Source: JAHFUI01 sp041485905
GTDB lineage: Bacteria > Acidobacteriota > Vicinamibacteria > Vicinamibacterales > CAVVIG01
Assembly (NCBI GenBank): GCA_041485905.1
Contig: JBGPKK010000271.1
Span: forward strand, 1-5,205
DNA length: 5,205 nt
Reading direction: 5' to 3'
The position numbers and the translations under genes were made by a program. The notes under the pieces are model-generated. The model did no database searches. It was not told where the DNA came from and saw only the letters and a program-made list of their open reading frames with translations. Every line of letters starts with the position of its first letter. The first letter of the stretch is position 1. This document shows positions 1 through 5,205 of this stretch, in pieces.

Positions 1-350
1 CCGAGGTCGACGTGTACGCGACCGAATACGCCCGGACCCAATTCACCGGCGCCCTTCAGGGCTATCGGGTGCGGCGCGGCTCGGACCCCAAGAGCATCGC
101 CGAGATGCATACGTTCTCAGGCCGTCCGATAGATGTGCCATCGATGTTCGTCGGAGGGAGGAGCGACTGGGGCGTCTATCAGACCCCGGGCGCCGTGGAC
201 AAAATGCGGAACAGCGCGTGCACGCGAATGGTGGGCTTCCATCTATTGGACGGAGCCGGGCACTGGGTGCAGCAGGAGCAGCCGGAACAAGTGAGCACGT
301 TGCTCATACGGTTCCTACGCGACCAAGCTCCGCCACGCACCAAGCAGTGA
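1..350 (+). CDS. Epoxide-hydrolase-type alpha/beta hydrolase, C-terminal part (5' end outside window)
   Basis: The reading frame is already open at the left edge (first whole codon at position 3) and ends at TGA 348-350, so only the last 115 or so residues are present. The GTG at 12 is unlikely to be the true start, because the family-like sequence continues upstream of it. The stretch around 39-68 (RTQFTGALQGYR) matches the lid segment of soluble epoxide hydrolases that ends in a conserved Tyr-Arg; in that family the Tyr (here 63-65) helps open the epoxide ring. SDWG supplies a likely charge-relay Asp (165-167), and GAGHWVQQEQPE supplies the catalytic His (261-263) in its usual family context. 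The nucleophilic Asp and the oxyanion-hole HGxP would lie upstream and cannot be seen. The expected reaction is hydrolysis of an epoxide to a diol in the cytoplasm; a haloalkane dehalogenase or another alpha/beta hydrolase is a less likely alternative. The 76-bp gap to the next gene is compatible with co-transcription, but this is not shown. Confidence 0.85.
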   Translation, partial: EVDVYATEYARTQFTGALQGYRVRRGSDPKSIAEMHTFSGRPIDVPSMFVGGRSDWGVYQTPGAVDKMRNSACTRMVGFHLLDGAGHWVQQEQPEQVSTLLIRFLRDQAPPRTKQ

Positions 351-412
351 TCGGCCCGATGCCATTTCCAACGAATGCCAATGCGGCCTATGGTCATGAA
401 TCGCGGTTTGAT

Positions 413-420
413 GGAGAAGG
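413..420 (+). promoter_or_regulatory. Ribosome binding site of the amidohydrolase gene
   Basis: The purine-rich GGAGAAGG ends 6 nt before the ATG at 427. This spacing supports 427 as the start over the in-frame ATG at 436, which would be 15 nt away. No convincing promoter was seen in the 76 bp between the upstream stop codon and this start. Confidence 0.6.
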
Positions 421-426
421 CAGCAT

Positions 427-2448
427 ATGGGTCCTATGCGTAACGTCGCACTCGTCCTCTCGCTGCTCGCTGCGTCCTCCCGGCCGCTCCTCGCACAGCA
501 GCAACGGTTCACGCTTGTCACGTCTGCTGGACCGATCGGGACCCTCACGGTGACGGAGAACGGTCGCTCCGTCGACAACGACTATCGCGTCGACGACAAC
601 GGGCGCGGGTCGAAGCTCCGCGAGCACGTGGATCTCGGTCCCGACGGGCTGCCGCGACGCTGGGAGATCCAGGGCACCAGTTGGTTTGGCGCGCCCGTGA
701 AAGAAACCTTCACCGTCGAGAACGGACGCGCGAAATGGACCTCGCTCGACGACAGCGGTGACGCGGACGCGAAGAACGCGCTCTACATCGCGAACAACGC
801 AACGCCGTGGGCCGTGGGCCTGTATCTGAAAGCGCTCCTCGCGACGAAGGATCACCAGCGAGCCGTGCTCCCTGGCGGAGTGATTCGTACAGAGGCAGTG
901 CGCAGCGTCCAGATCGGACCCGAGAAAGACGAGGTCACAGCGTACGCAATCTGGGGCCTGGATGTGGCGCCTCAATTCGTTCTCGCGCGAAAGGATCATT
1001 TTGTTGCGGCGCTCTCGCCGGGCACGGTTCTGGTCGAGGACAAGCACCAAAAGGACTTCGCGGAGCTCTCGACGTTAGCTGGAGAGCTGTCAGGGGCAGC
1101 GTTGAAGACGTTCACGACGAAGCTGACCCACGCCGTCGCCGGTCCGCTCTGGTTGACCAACGTCCGGGTCTTCGACGCGATCACCGGCAGGGTCGGTGCG
1201 CAGACCAACGTCGGCGTCTTCCGCGACACCATCGTAGTCGTCGGCGCCGAGCCTCCGCCCGCCGACGCGTTCATCGTCGATGGTGGCGGCGGCACGCTGT
1301 TGCCCGGGCTCTTCGACTCGCACAGCCATCTCGCCGATTGGGCTGGCGCGCTCAATATTGCCGCCGGCGTCACGCTGGGCCGCGACCCGGGTAACGACAA
1401 CGACACGCTGTTGCTGCTCGAGCGGCGCATCTCCGCCGGCGAAATCATGGGGCCGCGGATGAAGAACAGCGGCTTCCTCGAAGGACAGTCGCCGTATTCG
1501 GCGCATGCCGGATTCGTGATCTCCACGGTCGAAGAGGCCAAGGCGAAGGTGCAGTGGTACGCGGCGCACGGATATTGGGGCATCAAGATCTACAACTCGA
1601 TGAATCCCGATTTCGTGAAGCCGATCGCCGAAGAGGCCCACCGGCTGGGGCTCCACGTCTCCGGTCACGTGCCGGCCTTCATGTCTTCCGAGCGCGCCGT
1701 GAGAGACGGCTACGACGAAATCAACCACATCAACCAGCTCGTGCTGAGTTTCATCATCGATCCGTTGAAGGACGATACGCGGACGACGTTCCGCTTCACC
1801 GCAGTGGGCGAACGGTTGCGGAACCTCGATCTGCAGAGCGAGCCTGTCCAGCGCATGGTCGCGTTGATGAAGGAACGACACACGGTGCTCGACCCGACGA
1901 TGGCGACGTTCTCACCGGTGTTGCTCGCACGTCCCGGGACCGCGTGCCCGGCCGACGCCCCGTGGATCGATCATATGCCTGCCGCGGTACAGCGATCCCG
2001 GCGAAGCGCTGTGCTCGACGTGAAGCCTGTGCAGTACGCAGATTACGACGCGAGCTGGAAGAAGCTCGAGAACACGCTGCTGATGTTGTACAACAACGGC
2101 ATTCCGCTGGTTCCCGGTACCGACGACGTGGCAGGAATGGTCCTGCACAGCGAGCTCGAGACGTGGGTGCACGCCGGAATTCCGGCGTCCGCGGTACTGC
2201 GTATGGCGACGCTCGGCGGCGCGCGCTTCCTCGGTCTCGACGGACAACAAGGAACCGTCGCACCGGGTAAGCTCGCCGACTTGTACTTGGTGGAGGGGGA
2301 CCCGACTCAGGACATCGGTGCGGTCCGGAAAGGTCGCCTCGTCGTCAAAGGCGGGAATGTCTACTACCCTGACGAGATTCACGAGGCGCTCGGCATCAAG
2401 CCGTTCGCCGCGCACGCGGCGCTCCGCGCGCCAGCCGCCGCCAGGTAG
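427..2448 (+). CDS. Exported metal-dependent amidohydrolase (imidazolonepropionase/prolidase-like)
   Basis: This is a complete 673-residue protein. Residues 1-23 form a signal peptide (basic MGPMRN, a hydrophobic core, likely cleavage after PLLA), so it should act in the periplasm or outside the cell. Residues about 24-235 are an apparently beta-rich domain I cannot assign. The amidohydrolase fold begins near 240 (PLWLTNVRVFDAITG). The expected metal ligands are all visible: H299 and H301 (DSHSHL), K387 (GIKIYNS, the position usually carboxylated), H414 (VSGHVP), H434 (INHIN) and D566 (PGTDD). The C-terminus carries the usual GTVAPGKLADLYLVEGDP strand that completes the small beta-sandwich. 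The family hydrolyses C-N bonds in cyclic amides or peptides, typically with a two-metal centre; the substrate here cannot be told from sequence. Total length exceeds the usual 400-450 residues because of the N-terminal domain. The gene converges on the metallo-hydrolase gene downstream. Confidence 0.9.
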   Translation: MGPMRNVALVLSLLAASSRPLLAQQQRFTLVTSAGPIGTLTVTENGRSVDNDYRVDDNGRGSKLREHVDLGPDGLPRRWEIQGTSWFGAPVKETFTVENGRAKWTSLDDSGDADAKNALYIANNATPWAVGLYLKALLATKDHQRAVLPGGVIRTEAVRSVQIGPEKDEVTAYAIWGLDVAPQFVLARKDHFVAALSPGTVLVEDKHQKDFAELSTLAGELSGAALKTFTTKLTHAVAGPLWLTNVRVFDAITGRVGAQTNVGVFRDTIVVVGAEPPPADAFIVDGGGGTLLPGLFDSHSHLADWAGALNIAAGVTLGRDPGNDNDTLLLLERRISAGEIMGPRMKNSGFLEGQSPYSAHAGFVISTVEEAKAKVQWYAAHGYWGIKIYNSMNPDFVKPIAEEAHRLGLHVSGHVPAFMSSERAVRDGYDEINHINQLVLSFIIDPLKDDTRTTFRFTAVGERLRNLDLQSEPVQRMVALMKERHTVLDPTMATFSPVLLARPGTACPADAPWIDHMPAAVQRSRRSAVLDVKPVQYADYDASWKKLENTLLMLYNNGIPLVPGTDDVAGMVLHSELETWVHAGIPASAVLRMATLGGARFLGLDGQQGTVAPGKLADLYLVEGDPTQDIGAVRKGRLVVKGGNVYYPDEIHEALGIKPFAAHAALRAPAAAR

Positions 2449-2459
2449 AACGCCTGTCG

Positions 2460-3482
2460 CTACTTCTTGGCGCCCTTCGTAATCTCCTGGTACGCCGTTT
2501 CAACGAAGGTCAGCGCGGGAGGAGCGCCGCGGCCGCCGCCGGCCCCACCAGCACCTGGTGCGCCAGCGCCGCGAGCCGCACCGCCCGGTGCGCCACCACC
2601 AGGCGCGCCGCCGCCACGGGCGCCCGCCCCGCGAGCCGGTGCGCCCGGAGCCGGAGCGTCCGGCAATGCGGCCTTGATCTCGTCGAGCGTCTTGCCTTCT
2701 TTCACCATCGCGGCGATCTTGTTGCGCCGCTCGGTCGTCGCGGTCAGCTTTCGCTGAAGATCGGCTTTGGCCAGCAGATCTCCGTGACCGGTGACGTACG
2801 TATCGGCATTGAGCGCGATCATCCCCTTCACGTTCGCCAGCCAGCCTTCGGTCGAGCCGTTCTTCTCAAAATGAATGTTCGGATTGTCGTCGGCACGGTT
2901 CGTGACGACGATGTCGCCCGTCGACACGATCTTCTGGGAGGGCTGGTAAACGATGAGATCGCCGCTCGTGTGCGCCGGTGCGAAGTGGTACAGCTCGAGC
3001 TTCACGCCGTCGATCGTCATTTTTTCCTTGTTCTTCATCACGACCTGGTTCGGCAGCCTGTCGGCGGGCGGAGCGCCACGGCCGCCGGCGGCCAGCGCGG
3101 CCTCCTGCTCCTTCTTGTTCCCTTGGTGCGCGATGATCTTGATCCCCGCGGGAAACGCCACCAGGCCGTTCACGTGATCGCCATCGCTGTGCGTAATGAT
3201 GGCCGTCGTCACGGGCTTCGGCGTGATCTTGGCGATTTCAGCGAGCAGATCCTTCGCGCCGGCCTCGGTTTGCTTGGCATCGACGACGATGACGCCGGTT
3301 TTGCCGATGATAATCGTGCTATTGCCGCCCGCGCCGCCGAGGCCCACCCACACATCGGGTTTCAACTGCTTCATGGTGATGGGCGGCGGCGCCGGTGGCG
3401 CTTGCTGCGCCCTGGCGGAGGTGGCAAGCGCGCCGCAGGCCACCACGGCGAGCCCGAATCGAAGAGTCTTCACATGTGACAT
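2460..3482 (-). CDS. Exported metallo-beta-lactamase-fold hydrolase with Gly/Ala/Pro/Arg-rich insertion
   Basis: This protein has 340 residues. The start at 3482 is chosen because AAGGAG lies 8 nt upstream and a signal peptide follows at once (residues 1-25, cleavage after ARA). The frame stays open upstream as far as 3617, but that extension has no such support. The metallo-beta-lactamase fold is clear: VIVVDAK near 64-70, THSDGDH with H98, D100, D102 and H103, AHTSGD with H171, STGD with D190, and TGHG with H233. The second His of the classic HxHxDH motif is replaced by Asp (D100), which could still bind metal. Residues 276-322 are an almost pure Gly/Ala/Pro/Arg stretch set between a helical region and the conserved-looking tail (LTFVETAYQEI). 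The fold serves many hydrolases (thioesters, lactones, beta-lactams, phosphoesters), and nothing here singles out a substrate; calling it a beta-lactamase would be unjustified. Its stop codon is 11 bp from that of the amidohydrolase. Confidence 0.9.
   Translation of the reverse strand: MSHVKTLRFGLAVVACGALATSARAQQAPPAPPPITMKQLKPDVWVGLGGAGGNSTIIIGKTGVIVVDAKQTEAGAKDLLAEIAKITPKPVTTAIITHSDGDHVNGLVAFPAGIKIIAHQGNKKEQEAALAAGGRGAPPADRLPNQVVMKNKEKMTIDGVKLELYHFAPAHTSGDLIVYQPSQKIVSTGDIVVTNRADDNPNIHFEKNGSTEGWLANVKGMIALNADTYVTGHGDLLAKADLQRKLTATTERRNKIAAMVKEGKTLDEIKAALPDAPAPGAPARGAGARGGGAPGGGAPGGAARGAGAPGAGGAGGGRGAPPALTFVETAYQEITKGAKK
2515..2544. repeat. 30-bp imperfect direct repeat, copy 1
   Basis: This copy matches positions 3064-3093 at 27 of 30 bases. 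Both copies sit in the same reading frame of the metallo-hydrolase and encode GGRGAPPA-type residues. This copy lies at the C-terminal edge of the low-complexity tract (residues about 314-322). Confidence 0.7.
2517..2657 (-). repeat. Low-complexity Gly/Ala/Pro/Arg-coding tract inside the metallo-hydrolase gene
   Basis: This segment encodes residues 276-322 of the metallo-hydrolase, built from irregular units such as GAPARGAG, GGGAPGGGAPG and GAGAPGAGG. The DNA is almost entirely G and C with repeated GGCGCGCC-like units, a type of sequence prone to slippage. It keeps the reading frame and leaves the conserved metal ligands untouched, so a flexible exposed linker or loop is the likely outcome. 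Confidence 0.8.
3064..3093. repeat. 30-bp imperfect direct repeat, copy 2
   Basis: This is the partner of 2515-2544 (27/30 identical). It encodes AAGGRGAPPA in residues 131-140 of the metallo-hydrolase, between the HxDxDH motif and the AHTSGD motif. The copy may have arisen by duplication of a short Gly/Arg/Pro-coding unit or by convergent use of GC-rich codons. Confidence 0.7.
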
Positions 3483-3689
3483 ATGCAATTCTCCTTGATC
3501 AATCGACGTGCTGTAAGTGTACGACACCTGAGCGACGAAACCGGCGCCGACTTGAGCCTGCATCCCAGACACGCCGGCGTTGTAGAACGATTCGCGTCGG
3601 CCACCTTCAACAGATGTCTACACCCGTTCGCCGCGGGTTGGACCTGAAAATGTGCGCGCGGCCCTGTCTGGTGCGGCCGGGGTTAGACA
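3483..3689. other. Intergenic region between the metallo-hydrolase gene and the insertion sequence
   Basis: These 207 bp hold the ribosome binding site of the metallo-hydrolase and presumably its native promoter, although no clear -35/-10 pair stands out. Two related short motifs face each other: ATGTCTACACCC at 3614-3625 and GGGGTTAGACAT at 3679-3690 (10 of 12 bases agree when inverted). The first overlaps an ACAGATGT core at 3610-3617. The metallo-hydrolase frame remains open through part of this region, but no family motif supports it as coding. Confidence 0.5.
3491..3496 (-). promoter_or_regulatory. Ribosome binding site of the metallo-hydrolase gene
   Basis: CTCCTT on the + strand reads AAGGAG on the coding strand, 8 nt before the ATG at 3482. 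It is a near-ideal Shine-Dalgarno sequence and settles the start codon against the GTG at 3572. Confidence 0.8.
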
Positions 3690-3711
3690 TAATGCCGTTC
3701 GGAAATTCGGT
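3690..3711 (+). repeat. Left terminal inverted repeat of the IS4-family element
   Basis: This 22-bp repeat begins TAATGCC and contains TTCGGAAATTCGGT. It pairs with 5145-5166 with one mismatch (G at 3697). It lies just beyond the 3' end of the transposase gene, so it is the transposase-distal end. Confidence 0.88.
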
Positions 3712-3721
3712 ATCCACGTCC

Positions 3722-5092
3722 TCACACGAGTGTGAACTGCACTGGTCCTTCGACCGATGCGGCCTCCATGAGCCGTGGCCACTTGCGTACGGGCTGACGC
3801 ACCGCGCGTGGACAACTGCGCGAACGCCGCTTGGCCGTGACGCAGTGGCGCATGAGGGCATCGCCGCGCTGCACGATCTGAGCTTTTTGCTGGTCCGTCA
3901 ACAGGTCGTCGCAGGGTCCCAGAAAGAACCACATCGACCGCACCACGGCGAGGACGACGCCAAACTTGACCCGCAAGACCGGCACCTGTCCGGCGGCGGC
4001 CCGCGCGCGTTCGCGCGCCAGCAGCGCCGTGGCCAAGATGATGGCCGCGATTTCCTGCGCGCCCGTCTCGACGGTGTGGCTCTGCAAGACGTCGGTCTGG
4101 CGCAACACGCGTTTCGCTTCGCGGAAGTACAACTCGTGTTCCCAGCGCGTGGCGTACAGTTTCGCGAGCTCCAGCGCCGGGGCGTTCCGATGATCCAACA
4201 GACTCGTGCACAAGCGCAGCTCGTGCCGGCGAAAACCCTTCCGCCCGACCTGTACGCGAATCTCGCGGATCTCCAGCCAGCGCTCGATGTGCCAGGGCCG
4301 ACGCTTCTCCCGGACGGCCACGCGGATCCGGCGACTCCCGTCCGGGAGCTTGGCGATCACGCGCGCCTTGATGTGTCGCGGGACGCGAAACACAAAATGG
4401 CTCCCGACCCGTCGGCACGCCGCCCACGCCTCGACGATTACGGCCGGGACGCCGTACAAGCGATCGCCCAGCAACACGGCGCCCTTGGGCAGCTGTGCCA
4501 ACAAGCGGCGCGCCATGGCCAATTCGGACTCGCCCTTGCGCGCGATGGCGGCGGCCAGCGGATTGTGCAGCGCCAGCTCCAGCAGCACCGTGACCCCGAT
4601 CTTGGCGAAGGCCGCCCGCCCACGCCGCGACGCGGCTTTCGTCGTGGTCGCGGAGATCTGCGGCGTATTCGTCACACTGTATTGCGTGCCGTCGAGCGCG
4701 ATGAGTCGCCAGCCGCGCCAGAAGGCCTCGGGTTGCTGCCGGCGGGTCGCGATCGGGCGCAGGGCCCGGCGCATCAGGTCGGCAAAAATCTCCCACGGCA
4801 GGCGGATCCGTCGATCGGACCAGGAGCTGTTGGCCAGGGGTTCCTGGAACAACTCGAAAAAGTGCTCGGCCAAGGTGCCGGCGCCTTGCATCACATGAAA
4901 GGTCAACGCCGACGCCAACTGGCTGACAGGGACGCGGGGTTTGCGTCCGCGTCGGCGGGGCAGCGGCGGTACCCAGTTGGGGACCATGTTCGCCCAGGCG
5001 GTGAGAAAGCCTGTGGGCGTCTTCGACGCCGGGACATTGGGCGGACGTCGGTGACGCGCGGTTCGGTTTCGAATCTGGGAAGGTGTTCGCAT
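3722..5092 (-). CDS. IS4-family DDE transposase
   Basis: This 456-residue protein is intact from ATG 5092 to TGA 3722. The acidic triad is present: D134 (LIALDGTQYSV), D210 (LLGDRLYG) and E320. The IS4 family signature Y-x2-R-x3-E-x6-K is matched exactly by Y313, R316, E320 and K327 (YATRWEHELYFREAK). About 110 residues lie between D210 and E320, as expected for the beta-strand insertion domain of this family. An N-terminal region of about 100 residues (basic near 46-53, PRRRGRKP) should bind the element ends. The C-terminus ends in a basic segment (SCPRAVRQPVRKWPRL). The protein cuts and rejoins DNA at the inverted repeats to move the element. The start codon has only a weak G-rich sequence directly before it, so translation may be poor, which is common for transposases; M36 is a possible alternative start. 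No frameshift or internal stop is seen, so it may be active. Confidence 0.93.
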   Translation of the reverse strand: MRTPSQIRNRTARHRRPPNVPASKTPTGFLTAWANMVPNWVPPLPRRRGRKPRVPVSQLASALTFHVMQGAGTLAEHFFELFQEPLANSSWSDRRIRLPWEIFADLMRRALRPIATRRQQPEAFWRGWRLIALDGTQYSVTNTPQISATTTKAASRRGRAAFAKIGVTVLLELALHNPLAAAIARKGESELAMARRLLAQLPKGAVLLGDRLYGVPAVIVEAWAACRRVGSHFVFRVPRHIKARVIAKLPDGSRRIRVAVREKRRPWHIERWLEIREIRVQVGRKGFRRHELRLCTSLLDHRNAPALELAKLYATRWEHELYFREAKRVLRQTDVLQSHTVETGAQEIAAIILATALLARERARAAAGQVPVLRVKFGVVLAVVRSMWFFLGPCDDLLTDQQKAQIVQRGDALMRHCVTAKRRSRSCPRAVRQPVRKWPRLMEAASVEGPVQFTLV

Positions 5093-5144
5093 CCCCAGGG
5101 TAAGTACCGATTTCGTGTGAAATGTACAAGAGGATTCTCACATC

Positions 5145-5166
5145 ACCGAATTTCCGAAAGGCATTA
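5145..5166 (-). repeat. Right terminal inverted repeat of the IS4-family element
   Basis: This is the inverted partner of 3690-3711 (21/22), located 52 bp upstream of the transposase start codon. The transposase promoter is expected between this repeat and 5092, but I saw no strong -35/-10 pair there. Confidence 0.88.
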
Positions 5167-5205
5167 GGGCTAGGCCCTTCTATCGCGCCCATGCGGAGGC
5201 GGCAC
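5167..5205. other. Right flank of the insertion sequence, no feature recognised
   Basis: Only 39 bp remain. They contain GGGCTAGGCCC directly outside the right inverted repeat, a nearly palindromic sequence that blurs the true element edge. No gene can be called. Confidence 0.4.

Larger units (their letters stand above)
3690..5166 (-). mobile_element. Complete IS4-family insertion sequence (about 1477 bp)
   Basis: The element is bounded by inverted repeats of 22 bp (21 matched) and contains one intact transposase that fills nearly all of it, leaving 32 bp at the left end and 74 bp at the right. The length fits the 1.4-1.6 kb usual for IS4-family elements. The exact outer boundary is uncertain by a few bases: the repeat match resumes beyond three positions as TAG/CTA, giving 25 of 28 if extended to 3684 and 5172. 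No perfect target-site duplication is visible; the closest is GGGTTAG (3680-3686) against GGGCTAG (5167-5173). I cannot assign an ISfinder name or IS4 subgroup from sequence alone. Confidence 0.88.

Noticed and set aside
365..394. Possible promoter TTTCCA - 18 bp - TATGGT before the amidohydrolase
   Set aside because: Both boxes match the consensus poorly, and the short gap to the upstream gene makes read-through equally plausible.
1090..1881. - strand open frames opposite the amidohydrolase
   Set aside because: They mirror codon bias of a well-supported gene and show no motifs or ribosome binding sites of their own.
2784..3479. + strand open frame opposite the metallo-hydrolase
   Set aside because: It is antisense to a gene with intact metal ligands and signal peptide, and its translation lacks recognisable features.
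3483..3617. In-frame N-terminal extension of the metallo-hydrolase, including a possible GTG start at 3572
   Set aside because: The AAGGAG at 3491-3496 and the signal peptide starting at 3482 define the start. An extension would bury the signal peptide, and no ribosome binding site was found for the GTG.
3705..3735. Outward-reading promoter from the left end of the insertion sequence toward the metallo-hydrolase
   Set aside because: A TTCACA box is present on the - strand, but the -10 candidate at the right distance (GATACC) is weak, so this is not enough to call a promoter.
3395..5167. Long + strand open frame of about 590 codons opposite the transposase
   Set aside because: It is antisense to a transposase with a complete DDE/YREK signature, runs through the element end, and its Arg/Gln-rich translation resembles no protein family.
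3618..5192. Long - strand open frame of 524 codons in another frame over the transposase
   Set aside because: It is a GC-driven shadow frame with Arg/Ala/Gly-rich translation; the true transposase frame is the one with catalytic motifs.
1..5205. CRISPR array, tRNA, rRNA or toxin-antitoxin or defence genes
   Set aside because: No regularly spaced repeats, tRNA-like cloverleaf or relevant protein motifs were seen on either strand.

Overview
The window looks like chromosomal DNA from a high-GC, probably soil-dwelling bacterium. The exported hydrolases with Ala/Gly/Pro/Arg-rich low-complexity stretches resemble proteins of Acidobacteriota or Gemmatimonadota. That placement is an impression from protein style only: there is no rRNA or marker gene here. 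Everything visible belongs to known families, and I found no convincing new multi-gene system.

Layout. (1) Positions 1-350, + strand: the C-terminal end of an epoxide-hydrolase-type alpha/beta hydrolase, cut by the window edge. (2) 427-2448, + strand: a complete exported amidohydrolase of 673 residues, with a signal peptide, an unassigned N-terminal domain of about 200 residues and a full metal-binding set. (3) 2460-3482, - strand: an exported metallo-beta-lactamase-fold hydrolase of 340 residues, converging on gene 2 with only 11 bp between the stop codons. It has an HxDxDH metal motif and a Gly/Ala/Pro/Arg-rich insertion. (4) 3483-3689: the upstream region of gene 3, with a strong ribosome binding site and a pair of short inverted motifs. 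(5) 3690-5166: a complete IS4-family insertion sequence bounded by 22-bp terminal inverted repeats (21/22 matched), carrying one intact DDE transposase on the - strand. (6) 5167-5205: a short flank with no callable feature.

Genes 1-3 fit a loose neighbourhood of hydrolases, two of them exported through the general secretory route, but nothing in the sequence shows a shared substrate or pathway. The insertion sequence lies upstream of gene 3 in the same orientation. It has therefore separated that gene from whatever used to lie further upstream, and could affect its expression.
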